This document shows, in pieces, positions 16,181 through 23,624 of a stretch of 23,624 nucleotides of DNA; the first letter of the stretch is position 1, and each line of letters opens with the position of its first letter. This stretch comes from an uncultured Prevotella sp. Its GTDB lineage: Bacteria > Bacteroidota > Bacteroidia > Bacteroidales > Bacteroidaceae. The DNA is taken from positions 1-23,624 of the forward strand of contig CAKQFF010000011.1 in assembly GCA_934230685.1 (NCBI GenBank), read 5' to 3'. The position numbers and the translations under genes were made by a program. Under the pieces are notes generated by a model, which did no database searches, had not been told where the DNA came from, and worked only from the letters and a program-made list of their open reading frames with translations.

Positions 16181-16900
16181 ATGAAAAATCTTAAAACTCT
16201 CTTCGTGCTCTTCGTGAGCATCATTACAGTTTCGTTCGCCTTTACATCATGCAACACTGATGGCGAGGATTATTCTATTACTATGGATCTTCAGCGTCAG
16301 TACATGCAGCAGATGGCAGGCATGTATCCTGGTAAGGTTGTGGTGAACCAACCAAATGCAAGTGGCAATAACTATGTTGCTGTAGACTCTGTGTATACAT
16401 CATGGACAGTGAATACCGACTCTACTCTCGTTATCCACAACTTCCCTGTCAACATGCTCGACTCTGCAATCAATGTGTCAAAGGGTGAGATCTCAACCGA
16501 GGCTACACAGTTGCGCGAGCTTCGCACAGCTATCAGCCAGTTGTCTCCTGAGGATATCCGTTGCGCTTACTACATACCAAGCTCACAGTTTGTATCAAGC
16601 GTAGGCTATCAGTTTATTGTTAACCCGTTGTGTGTGAACAGCGATTTCTATACACTCAAGGCCACAGGACAGTCGATGTTCATCAAGAAGACTCTGAGCT
16701 ATGGCGGTACAACACACGATGTTTATTTCGTGTTCTTGCTTAACTACTACGGAGGTACATTCAGTGTTACCAACCGCTCGTTCCAGTTCAATATGGCTCT
16801 CGCGTCTATATCAATCGACAAGAAGCCAGTTGACTACAGCAACTCGTTCGCGTCTACCTACTTCCGTCCGCTTATCATCACATGCGTGAAGTCTAACTAA
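16181..16900 (+). CDS. DUF4840-like lipoprotein
   Basis: The protein is 239 aa from the ATG at 16181. An in-frame upstream start at 16139 would add 14 residues overlapping the structured element, and I reject it because the ATG gives a proper signal. The signal is MKNLKTLFVLFVSIITVSFAFTSC, with the lipobox cysteine at C24. After it come an acidic linker and a region with alternating strands (YPGKVVVN, WTVNTDSTLVIHNFPVNMLD, FYTLKATGQSMFIKKTLSYGG). It resembles Bacteroidales lipoproteins annotated DUF4840, by recollection of style rather than a search. It is probably anchored in the envelope by its lipid. The function is unknown. It sits 21 bases upstream of the exonuclease gene. Confidence 0.7.
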   Translation: MKNLKTLFVLFVSIITVSFAFTSCNTDGEDYSITMDLQRQYMQQMAGMYPGKVVVNQPNASGNNYVAVDSVYTSWTVNTDSTLVIHNFPVNMLDSAINVSKGEISTEATQLRELRTAISQLSPEDIRCAYYIPSSQFVSSVGYQFIVNPLCVNSDFYTLKATGQSMFIKKTLSYGGTTHDVYFVFLLNYYGGTFSVTNRSFQFNMALASISIDKKPVDYSNSFASTYFRPLIITCVKSN

Positions 16901-16921
16901 GACATATAAAAATACATTATA

Positions 16922-17671
16922 ATGAAATTTATTTCATGGAACGTTAACGGTCTGCGTGCGTGCGTACAGAAAGGGTTTGAAGACTCTTTCCGTGCGCTCG
17001 ACGCAGACTTTTTTTGTCTCCAGGAGACAAAGATGCAGGCAGGACAACTCGACCTGCAATTCCCGGGTTATCAATCGTTTTGGAACTATGCCGACAAGAA
17101 GGGTTATTCTGGCACTGCCATATATACCCGCCACACCCCTCTTTCCGTAACCTATGGCATAGGCATTGATGAGCACGACCATGAGGGACGTGTCATCACT
17201 CTCGAGATGCCTTCGTTCTATCTTGTCACTTGCTACACTCCCAATTCTCAGGACGGACTTCGCCGCCTTGATTATCGTATGACATGGGAGGAGGCTTTCC
17301 TTGCCTATCTCAAGGACTTGGACAGTAAGAAACCGGTTATCCTTTGTGGCGACCTTAATGTGGCGCATCAGGAGATCGACCTCAAGAATCCCAAGACCAA
17401 TCGCAAGAATGCCGGATTCACCGACGAGGAACGCGAGAAGATGACAACCCTTCTTGCCAATGGCTTCATCGATACTTTCCGCACTCTTCATCCCGACGAC
17501 CCTACATATTCATGGTGGTCATACCGGTTCCGTGCCCGCGAGAAGAATGCAGGATGGCGCATTGACTATTTCATTGTGTCCGAACGTCTGCGCGACAGCT
17601 TGACATCTGCATCCATCCATACCGAAATATACGGCAGCGACCATTGCCCCGTAGAACTTGACATTGAATAA
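16922..17671 (+). CDS. xth: exodeoxyribonuclease III / AP endonuclease
   Basis: This 249-aa protein is an EEP-superfamily nuclease of the ExoIII/APE1 type, which cuts DNA at abasic sites in base-excision repair and has 3'-phosphatase and 3'-5' exonuclease activity. Key residues are in place: N7 (WNVNG), E35 (LQETK), Y105 (CYTPN), D144 and N146 (CGDLNVAH), D215 (GWRIDYF) and the catalytic pair D240-H241 (GSDHCP). YSWWSYRFRAREKNAGWRID is a family signature. Length is normal (about 250). Its TAA stop is followed at once by the ATG of the 5'-nucleotidase gene, so translation of the two is probably linked. In Bacteroidetes the gene is often named exoA or xth. Confidence 0.94.
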   Translation: MKFISWNVNGLRACVQKGFEDSFRALDADFFCLQETKMQAGQLDLQFPGYQSFWNYADKKGYSGTAIYTRHTPLSVTYGIGIDEHDHEGRVITLEMPSFYLVTCYTPNSQDGLRRLDYRMTWEEAFLAYLKDLDSKKPVILCGDLNVAHQEIDLKNPKTNRKNAGFTDEEREKMTTLLANGFIDTFRTLHPDDPTYSWWSYRFRAREKNAGWRIDYFIVSERLRDSLTSASIHTEIYGSDHCPVELDIE

Positions 17672-19411
17672 ATGAAAACGAATCTCACTAAGACTTTTGT
17701 TGCCTTGCTCTTGGCTATGGCAACCACTACCAATACGTTTGCCGCACCCAAGAAAGGCAAGACCGTTAAACTAAGAATGATAGAGACAACCGACGTTCAC
17801 GGTCGTTTCTTCCCCTACGACTTCGTGCGCCAGCAGCCTACTGATGGCTCACTTGCGCGTGTGTCGTCGTATGTAGACTCCTTGCGCAATATCTATGGCG
17901 ACCGCCTATTGCTTATGGACGCTGGTGATGTGCTGCAAGGACAACCCGTTGTCACCTATTATAATTATGTGAAGACTGATGTGCCGAATGTTGCTTCTGG
18001 TGTGAGCAACTATCTTCGCTACGACGTTCAAACCATGGGTAATCATGATGTGGAGACGGGACATGCTGTCTACGACAAGTGGATTGGCGAGCTGAAGTGT
18101 CCTATGCTTGCTGCCAACATGGTGAGCGCTTCCACGGGTGAGCCTTATCTTAAGCCCTACGTCATGTTCAATCGCGATGGCATAAAGATAGCCGTCATCG
18201 GACTCATCACTCCTGGTGTGCCGTCATGGCTCTCTGAGCAACTGTGGAGCGGATTGCGTTTTGAGGATGCTGTAGCTTCTGCCCGCAAGTGGATTGACAT
18301 TGTTAAGAAGCAGGAGCGTCCCGACCTTATCGTTGGTCTCTTCCATACCGGAGTCAACGACCATAGCCTTACCAATGGCTATCGTAACGATGCCACTGTG
18401 GATATTGCCCGCAATGTGCCTGGCTTCGACATCATCTTCTACGGTCACGACCACTCCACACATTACGAGGAGATAACAAGTAGCGACGGTTCGAAGACTA
18501 TCATCGTCAATCCTGCCAACAACGCCATGCGTGTGGCTGACGCGGAGATTGAGGTGAGCAAGAAGGGTGATAAAAAGATTAACGTAAGTATTGTCGACGT
18601 TGCCAACCGCAGCATCGACTCTAAGTATATGGCTGCTTTCGACAGCCAAATCAATGAGGTTAAGAAGTATGTCACTACCGAGATTGGCAGTTTCACTACA
18701 TCAATGACTTCTCGTGACTGCTATTTCGGTCCAAGTTCGCTTGTCGACTTCATCCACGATGTTATGCTTACCACGAGTGGTGCCGACATCTCCTTTGCCA
18801 GTCCGCTGTCTTTCGACGTTACTGTTAAGGAGGGTGCTGCCTCGCTTGCCGATATGTACAAGCTCTACAGCTATGAGAACGACCTCTGCATGATGTCGCT
18901 ATCGGGCAGCGAGATACGTCGCTATCTTGAGAAGAGCTATAATGGATGGGTAACAACGATGACCGCTCCCACCGACCATCTGCTTAAGATTAACAGTGGC
19001 GACGCCAAGCGTGATAAGTTCTTTGGTCTTGCCACACCGTTCTATAATCTCGACTGTGCAGCTGGCATCATCTATGAGGTTGATGTTACCAAGCCTTTTG
19101 GCAGTCGTATCATTATAAAGAGCATGGCTGATGGCACTCCCTTTGACGATAACCGCACATATAAAGTAGCTGTCAATAGCTATCGTGCAGCAGGAGGAGG
19201 TGGCATGCTCACCGATGGTGCCGGCATCAATAAGGCCGACCTCGAAAAGCGTATCTTGTGGCGTGGCGATTACACCCTGCGCGATTACATCATTCAATAT
19301 GTGCGCAAGCATTCGCCCATAACTCCTAAGCCCCACAACAATTGGTGCTTCACGCCTAAGGAGTGGACAGTACCGGCAGCCGATCGCGACCGCAAACTGT
19401 TGTTTCCATGA
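17672..19411 (+). CDS. exported 5'-nucleotidase / 2',3'-cyclic phosphodiesterase-like metallophosphatase
   Basis: This 579-aa protein has a signal peptide (MKTNLTKTFVALLLAMATTTNTFAA), so it acts in the periplasm or at the surface. The N-terminal calcineurin-like domain shows the two-metal set D41 and H43 (TTDVHGR), D86 (DAGDVLQG), N124 (GNHDVE), H225 (LFHTG), and H259 and H261 (YGHDH). The C-terminal domain (from about 345) matches the 5'-nucleotidase substrate domain, with SSLVDFIHDVM, ASPLSFDV and NSYRAAGGGGM. The enzyme family releases phosphate from extracellular nucleotides or 2',3'-cyclic nucleotides. It abuts the exonuclease gene, so the pair may serve nucleotide turnover, which is inferred. 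CpdB-type versus UshA-type specificity is not resolved. Confidence 0.9.
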   Translation: MKTNLTKTFVALLLAMATTTNTFAAPKKGKTVKLRMIETTDVHGRFFPYDFVRQQPTDGSLARVSSYVDSLRNIYGDRLLLMDAGDVLQGQPVVTYYNYVKTDVPNVASGVSNYLRYDVQTMGNHDVETGHAVYDKWIGELKCPMLAANMVSASTGEPYLKPYVMFNRDGIKIAVIGLITPGVPSWLSEQLWSGLRFEDAVASARKWIDIVKKQERPDLIVGLFHTGVNDHSLTNGYRNDATVDIARNVPGFDIIFYGHDHSTHYEEITSSDGSKTIIVNPANNAMRVADAEIEVSKKGDKKINVSIVDVANRSIDSKYMAAFDSQINEVKKYVTTEIGSFTTSMTSRDCYFGPSSLVDFIHDVMLTTSGADISFASPLSFDVTVKEGAASLADMYKLYSYENDLCMMSLSGSEIRRYLEKSYNGWVTTMTAPTDHLLKINSGDAKRDKFFGLATPFYNLDCAAGIIYEVDVTKPFGSRIIIKSMADGTPFDDNRTYKVAVNSYRAAGGGGMLTDGAGINKADLEKRILWRGDYTLRDYIIQYVRKHSPITPKPHNNWCFTPKEWTVPAADRDRKLLFP

Positions 19412-19461
19412 TAGAGTATACAAAAACACTTCATGAGGGTGTGTCAAAACTCATACAATGC

Positions 19462-19545
19462 GGGCTGAAAGCCCAATATCTTCCATAGCCCAGGGCAACG
19501 CCCTGGGTATATAACATAAAAATAAATAACGCGCCCTGTAAGGGC
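19462..19545. repeat. REP-like block of three GC-rich palindromes
   Basis: Three short hairpins occur in an otherwise A/T-rich gap: GGGCT-GAA-AGCCC (19462-19474), CCCAGGGC-AAC-GCCCTGGG (19489-19507) and GCCCT-GTA-AGGGC (19533-19545). All have 3-base loops and perfect arms. The arrangement looks like the repetitive extragenic palindromic units I recognise from Bacteroidales genomes. It lies between the 5'-nucleotidase and PNGase F-like genes and could also end transcription. Confidence 0.72.
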
Positions 19546-19615
19546 AACTATCTGTAACACAATATAAATTCCGAATATACACCAACTAACTTAAAAATAC
19601 ACCAATCAACAAAAA

Positions 19616-21301
19616 ATGAGAAGAATTATCTTTACTCTACTCATCGGACTGTGTGTCATTACCACAGCCGAAGCGCAAAACTATGCCAAGAAGCTTAAGA
19701 AGGCCAATGGCATAACAGTTACCTACCGTTCCGTATACAAGGGCAAGACCTATCCCGGTGGTATGCTCATGACCGTGAACGGTGATGAGGTGAAACTTGA
19801 GAGTCTTGCTTCTGATGGCAAGGTGGTGCAGCCTAAAGCGAAGTCGCTGCGCCAGGAAAGCTTCATCGACTATAGTCGCCGACTCAGTTTCCGTCGCGCC
19901 ATAATGCCCAATGATGAGGTGGTCTACACCAATTCTCCATTTGAGTATGGCGAGGGATTCACCGAGGTCAAGGAGGAGAAGTATCTTGGACTCAACTGCA
20001 AGGTGGTGCGCACAAGCATCAATTCCAACACCATTGACGTGTGGTATACCAACGACCTCTCTTTCCGTGGCACTCCCCAGGCTGCCGTAGGTGTGCCCGA
20101 TGGTCTTGTACTTCGTGTTGTGCGCAATGGCGACTCTGTGCAGGAGGCCACCGACATACAGGCTGTAAAGAAGCCTTCGCAGTTGCTCCCATCCGACTGG
20201 GGACATTATCTCGACGGCAGCAACTATACTTATGCCATCAACCAGAGTGGCGTGATAAGCGTGCCCGTATTCGACCAGCAGACTATCTGTTTCAACGGAG
20301 CCAAGCTTCCCGAGACTCTTGAGTCTGACAAGGTTTACGTAGGTGCAGGCGGAACTGTAGTGCTCAAGAAAGTGAAACTTCCTGATAACATCAGCGACCG
20401 CCAGGTGTTCATAGAGGCTGTTCAGTATTCCGACGGCGATGCCTACGACCGCACTGGTTCCATCTTCATGATACCTACCGACAAGGCACAGTCGTTCATC
20501 GATGCCTTGCGCGACCTCAAGTCAGTGCCCTCATTCCATAGTGGCGACACCGACTATCATGCCCTCGTCTCTACCGACAAGTATGATGTGCCATTGGAGC
20601 TTATGCGATTCTTCACAGGCTTCGGCGTGCGTAAGTTCAACTACAACAAGGTGCCCGGACAGACATGGGCAGACTCTGTGCTCTACAAGGCTGAGGTTAC
20701 TTCCGTTGCCGAGCAGCTTAAGGGCGAGGTATGGATTGGTGCCTACATAGGCAACTGGGATGCCAAGGGCCATCGCCTTAGTCTCAAGATTAAGTATTAT
20801 CCCGACGCTGAGCGCAAGATGCCTAAGACTCTTCCTCTCTTCAACACCGTCAACTATATGGAACAGGCTGGTCAGCCTTATCCTATCTTCATGCTCAACG
20901 ACTCACTCAATGTGAACTTCGAGCTTAAGGAGGATGTCAACGACGCGCGCCTATTCTATCTCACCACCGGACACGGCGGATGGGGTGGTGGTGACGAGTT
21001 CAACCAGAAGCCCAACACCATCTATGTCGACGGTCAGAAGGTCATCACTTTCATCCCATGGCGTGATGATTGTGGCACCTACCGCAACTGGAATCCCTGC
21101 TCAGGCAACTTCTCCAACGGTCTCAGCTCGTCAGATCTCAGCCGTTCCAACTGGTGTCCGGGCACTATGACCAACCCTGAATACATCTACATCGGTTCGC
21201 TCAAGGCAGGCAAGCACACTCTAAGCGTGAAGATACCGCAGGGAGCACCCGAGGGAGGCAGCAATAGCTACTGGTGCATATCAGGCACATTGATGTATTA
21301 A
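19616..21301 (+). CDS. PNGase F-like peptide:N-glycosidase, exported
   Basis: This 561-aa protein has a signal peptide (MRRIIFTLLIGLCVITTAEA). Residues about 25-185 form an N-terminal domain (EGFTEVKEEKYLGLNCKVVRT, then IDVWYTNDL) like the extra N-terminal domain of longer type II PNGase F proteins. The C-terminal part is the two-lobed PNGase F domain. It includes DAYDRTGSIFMI, whose D278 aligns with the key aspartate of Elizabethkingia PNGase F, GGGDEFNQKPNTIYVDG with E461, and SNWCPG at 511-516. PNGase F hydrolyses the GlcNAc-asparagine bond and frees N-glycans from glycoproteins. Where the classical enzyme has the active-site Glu118 (TETWLAKG), this one reads IGNWDAKG, so that glutamate seems replaced by glycine. 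Repeat blocks lie on both sides. A glycan-scavenging role is inferred. Confidence 0.83.
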   Translation: MRRIIFTLLIGLCVITTAEAQNYAKKLKKANGITVTYRSVYKGKTYPGGMLMTVNGDEVKLESLASDGKVVQPKAKSLRQESFIDYSRRLSFRRAIMPNDEVVYTNSPFEYGEGFTEVKEEKYLGLNCKVVRTSINSNTIDVWYTNDLSFRGTPQAAVGVPDGLVLRVVRNGDSVQEATDIQAVKKPSQLLPSDWGHYLDGSNYTYAINQSGVISVPVFDQQTICFNGAKLPETLESDKVYVGAGGTVVLKKVKLPDNISDRQVFIEAVQYSDGDAYDRTGSIFMIPTDKAQSFIDALRDLKSVPSFHSGDTDYHALVSTDKYDVPLELMRFFTGFGVRKFNYNKVPGQTWADSVLYKAEVTSVAEQLKGEVWIGAYIGNWDAKGHRLSLKIKYYPDAERKMPKTLPLFNTVNYMEQAGQPYPIFMLNDSLNVNFELKEDVNDARLFYLTTGHGGWGGGDEFNQKPNTIYVDGQKVITFIPWRDDCGTYRNWNPCSGNFSNGLSSSDLSRSNWCPGTMTNPEYIYIGSLKAGKHTLSVKIPQGAPEGGSNSYWCISGTLMY

Positions 21302-21320
21302 TCTTATTCCCATCTTCCAC

Positions 21321-21420
21321 CAGCCAAGGCTGAACGGTTGAGTAAAACGTATTACTTCACAAAGTATATTGTTTTCTACCACCGTTCAGCCTTGGCTGAA
21401 CGCATAGCTAACATGCTATG
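21321..21420. repeat. inverted-repeat element with REP-like palindromes
   Basis: CAGCCAAGGCTGAACGGT (21321-21338) is repeated as its exact reverse complement at 21381-21398, across 42 A/T-rich bases. The right copy is itself part of a perfect palindrome, GTTCAGCC-TT-GGCTGAAC (21384-21401), and is followed by CATAGC-TAACAT-GCTATG (21403-21420). It lies 20 bases after the PNGase F-like stop. It may end that transcript or be a small non-coding mobile or repetitive element. Confidence 0.75.
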
Positions 21421-21452
21421 GAATGTGATAGAAATAAAAAGTGCAATGTGAC

Positions 21453-21483
21453 TTGTTATTTTCAGATATAAACTTTATCTTTG
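21453..21483 (+). promoter_or_regulatory. Bacteroidetes-type promoter for the AAA-ATPase gene
   Basis: TTG at 21453-21455 and TATCTTTG at 21476-21483 are separated by 20 bases and match the Bacteroides -33/-7 consensus. The leader to the ATG at 21515 would be about 25 bases. It indicates that the gene is transcribed on its own. Confidence 0.72.
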
Positions 21484-21514
21484 TAGTCATAGAAAGATAA
21501 ATAGCCTAACTGTT

Positions 21515-23263
21515 ATGGAGCAAATAAAAAGAGTACCCTATGGAATGTCAGACTTTGTGAAAGTCATTGAGCAGAACAACTATTATGTCGACAAAACAAT
21601 GTATCTGCCCATGTTGGAGGATGAACCGAACTACTTGTTCTTCATTCGCCCAAGACGTTTTGGCAAGAGCATATTCCTCAGTATGCTCCATGCTTATTAC
21701 GATTGTCGCACAAAGGATAAGTTTCAGGAATGGTTCGGAAATCTGTGGATAGGTTCTCATCCTACACCTTTGCAAGGAAAATATCAGATTCTTCATTTGG
21801 ATTTCTCTCAAGTGGGTGGAACAATAGAGAGGTTGGAGGAGAGTTTCAACAGTTATTGCCGAATTAAACTTGATAGTTTTGTTGACATTTACCAGGATGC
21901 TTATTCTAAAGAGTTTGTTGATAGGGTTAAGAAATCAGAAGAGGCAACCGAGAAACTCAATTTGATAAACGACGAGGCCAAAAAGCTTCGGCATAATCTT
22001 TACCTTATCATTGACGAATACGACAACTTCACCAACACTGTGCTCAATGAGCAGGGCGAGGATGTGTATTGGGCCATAACACATGCCGAAGGTTTCTATC
22101 GCGATATATTCAAGAAGTTTAAAGGCACATTCGACCGTATTTTCATTACAGGTGTCAGTCCCGTTACTCTCGATGATGTTACGAGTGGATTCAATATAGG
22201 TTGGCATATCTCCACTAAGAAGGAATTCAACCAGATGCTTGGTTTCTCGACAGAGGATGTACGCGAAATGTTTTCTTATTATAAGGAGCATGGTAAGATA
22301 CGTCCTGACAGTGACATCGATACTGTCATAAGCGAGATGAAGCCGTGGTATGACAATTATTGTTTCTCAAAGGAAGCGTTGAACACACAAAGCCGTGTGT
22401 TCAACTGCGACATGGTGCTCTATTATTTGCGCAACTACATAAGCCGTGGTGAGGGGCCGGAGGAAATGATAGACCCTAACACCAAGACCGACTACAACAA
22501 GATGAAGAAGCTCCTTCAGCTTGACAAACTCGACGGCGACCGCAAGAGCGTGATACGCACTATTGCCGAGAATGGCGAGATTATCGTTAATCTAAAAGAG
22601 ACATTCTCGGCAAGGGATATAACAAAACCTGAGGTATTCCCAAGTCTGCTTTTCTATTACGGAATGCTCACTATCAAGCGTACGTTAGGCAGCCAACTGG
22701 TGCTTGGCATACCAAATAACAATGTTCGTAAGCAATACTATGGTTATCTGCTTGATGAATATCAAGACATGAAGCACATTAACCTCAATGAACTTGAAAC
22801 CATGTTCACCTATATGGCTTTTGAAGGAGAATGGCGCAAACCGTTGGAGTTGATGGCTAAAGCCTACGCTGATGTGTCGTCTGTTCGTGATGGTATTGAG
22901 GCGGAAAGAAATCTTCAGGGATTCTTTATGGCTTATTTTAGTATAAACAGCTACTACTACACAGCACCAGAGCTTGAATTGAATCATGGCTATTGTGATT
23001 TCTTTCTCTTGCCCGATCTCACTCATTATTCTACAAAGCACAGTTATATTATCGAACTGAAGCTTGCACCAAGGAAAGCTAAGGGCATGACAACGGAAAT
23101 GCATGAGGCTTTAATCCAAAAGCAATGGGAAGAGGCTAAGGCTCAAATTGGTCGCTATGCTTTAGATTCAAAGGTTGAAGCTTTGCGTCAAGGCACTACT
23201 CTGCATAAGATAATCGTGCAGTTTGACGGATGGAAGTTAAGGCGTATTGAAGAGGTTGATTGA
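21515..23263 (+). CDS. AAA-ATPase-like / PD-(D/E)XK nuclease-like protein
   Basis: This 582-aa protein has the layout of the AAA-ATPase-like plus DUF1703 family, which is often multi-copy in Bacteroidetes. The N-terminus (VPYGMSDFVKVIEQNNYYVDKT) and the P-loop variant FIRPRRFGKS (K51, S52) are diagnostic. Walker B is LYLIIDEYDNF (D167, E168). The C-terminal domain has GYCDFFLLPD (D495) and IIELKLAP (E514, K516), the D...ExK signature of PD-(D/E)XK nucleases. No signal peptide or membrane helix is seen, so it is cytoplasmic. The family's role is not established; defence, regulation and mobile-element functions have all been suggested. It has its own promoter and is flanked by repeats, consistent with an independent module. 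Confidence 0.87.
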   Translation: MEQIKRVPYGMSDFVKVIEQNNYYVDKTMYLPMLEDEPNYLFFIRPRRFGKSIFLSMLHAYYDCRTKDKFQEWFGNLWIGSHPTPLQGKYQILHLDFSQVGGTIERLEESFNSYCRIKLDSFVDIYQDAYSKEFVDRVKKSEEATEKLNLINDEAKKLRHNLYLIIDEYDNFTNTVLNEQGEDVYWAITHAEGFYRDIFKKFKGTFDRIFITGVSPVTLDDVTSGFNIGWHISTKKEFNQMLGFSTEDVREMFSYYKEHGKIRPDSDIDTVISEMKPWYDNYCFSKEALNTQSRVFNCDMVLYYLRNYISRGEGPEEMIDPNTKTDYNKMKKLLQLDKLDGDRKSVIRTIAENGEIIVNLKETFSARDITKPEVFPSLLFYYGMLTIKRTLGSQLVLGIPNNNVRKQYYGYLLDEYQDMKHINLNELETMFTYMAFEGEWRKPLELMAKAYADVSSVRDGIEAERNLQGFFMAYFSINSYYYTAPELELNHGYCDFFLLPDLTHYSTKHSYIIELKLAPRKAKGMTTEMHEALIQKQWEEAKAQIGRYALDSKVEALRQGTTLHKIIVQFDGWKLRRIEEVD

Positions 23264-23315
23264 TATGCTGTCATTTTCTGAAACTGTTTCTGATATCTTT
23301 CGGCAAAGGTACAAA

Positions 23316-23350
23316 ATATTACCCAAAGGTAACTTACCTTAGGGTAATAT
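23316..23350. repeat. 35-bp near-perfect palindrome
   Basis: ATATTACCCAAAGGTAA (23316-23332) faces TTACCTTAGGGTAATAT (23334-23350) around a single C. Sixteen of 17 positions pair. The one-base centre suits a protein-binding dyad (operator or site for a dimeric or tetrameric DNA-binding protein) better than an RNA hairpin. Confidence 0.8.
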
Positions 23351-23588
23351 TTAGTAGTTATTAGCATACCGTATTGTCTATAAAAGTCAGACAAATGACA
23401 ACATGCGTTAGTATATCATTCCCTTGCCTTTTCATGATATTTTGGTTAGCATTTGTTAACCTTTTGCTTTGCGAATTTAGTATTATCATAATTCGTGAAA
23501 TGCAGATTAAGCACAGTATGCGTATTTTTAAGCATGAAAAATGTATATTTAATACCCCAGTTCGGGATAAGATTTTGTTCATAAAAAG

Positions 23589-23619
23589 TTGGTAGTCTCA
23601 TAAATATTTTGTACCTTTA
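23589..23619 (+). promoter_or_regulatory. Bacteroidetes-type promoter reading out of the window
   Basis: TTG at 23589-23591 and TACCTTTA at 23612-23619 are 20 bases apart, matching the consensus except for the last base of the -7 element. It would drive a gene that starts beyond the window. Confidence 0.5.
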
Positions 23620-23624
23620 TAGGT

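Larger units (their letters stand above)
23264..23624. other. gene-free region with dyad and promoter-like signals
   Basis: No convincing gene lies in these 361 bases. The sequence is A/T-rich. It holds the 35-bp palindrome at 23316-23350, two CAAAGGTA copies 20 bases apart (23304 and 23324), and an outward promoter at the end. A 66-codon frame from an ATG at 23395 lacks a promoter or leader and is probably spurious. Confidence 0.6.

Noticed and set aside
23459..23502. Hairpin CGAATT...AATTCG as a possible terminator or small RNA
   Set aside because: The stem is only 6 bp and A/T-rich with a 12-base loop and no T run, well within chance expectation for this composition.
23395..23595. 66-aa frame with one hydrophobic stretch that could be a small membrane protein
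   Set aside because: No promoter with correct spacing or plausible leader precedes it, codon use is that of A/T-rich non-coding DNA, and the C-terminal part is uninformative.

Overview
The window looks like a chromosomal segment of a Bacteroidales bacterium, probably a Prevotella/Segatella-like member of the Prevotellaceae. The signs are Bacteroidetes-type promoters (TTG, about 20 bases, TAnnTTTG), A-rich leaders without strong Shine-Dalgarno sites, many SPII lipoproteins, and the order DUF1599 - DoxX-like - tpiA - SPOR - folE, which I recognise from Bacteroidales genomes. The genus is inferred from gene content and style only.

Region 1 (1-7844, + strand, visibly more A+T-rich than the rest) is the downstream part of a Wzx/Wzy-type capsule or exopolysaccharide locus. 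It holds a 5'-truncated Wzz-like chain-length protein, a long protein that appears to fuse a second Wzz-like domain to a Wzy-like polymerase, a Wzx-type flippase, and four family-2 glycosyltransferases. Two of these transferases are tandem paralogues with overlapping reading frames. Initiating transferase and sugar-precursor genes would lie upstream of the window. Facing it is Region 2 (7852-11115, - strand), an apparent operon of a Wzi-type outer-membrane capsule protein, a small lipocalin-like lipoprotein and a UDP-glucuronate 4-epimerase-like enzyme. Together the two regions could supply a precursor sugar, assemble, flip and polymerise the repeat unit, and hold the polymer at the cell surface.

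Region 3 (11293-16041, + strand) is housekeeping. It has a short coiled-coil lipoprotein with its own promoter, a tandem-DUF1599 protein, a MauE/DoxX-like membrane protein with a thioredoxin-like domain, triosephosphate isomerase, a terminator, a SPOR-domain protein and GTP cyclohydrolase I. The DoxX-like gene runs in frame into tpiA with no stop codon, so the window predicts either a membrane-tethered triosephosphate isomerase or two products from one frame. A composite A/T-rich inverted repeat separates the SPOR gene from folE.

Region 4 (16042-23624) is more accessory. It has a structured intergenic segment, a DUF4840-like lipoprotein, exodeoxyribonuclease III directly abutting an exported 5'-nucleotidase, a PNGase F-like N-glycanase bounded on both sides by different palindromic repeat blocks, and an AAA-ATPase/PD-(D/E)XK protein with its own promoter. 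The last 361 bases carry no convincing gene but include a 35-bp near-perfect palindrome and, at the very end, a promoter pointing out of the window.

The most notable observations are the Wzz-Wzy fusion, the DoxX-TpiA read-through, the PNGase F homologue with an apparently altered active site, and several palindromic intergenic elements. I saw no rRNA, tRNA, CRISPR array, transposase or phage gene.
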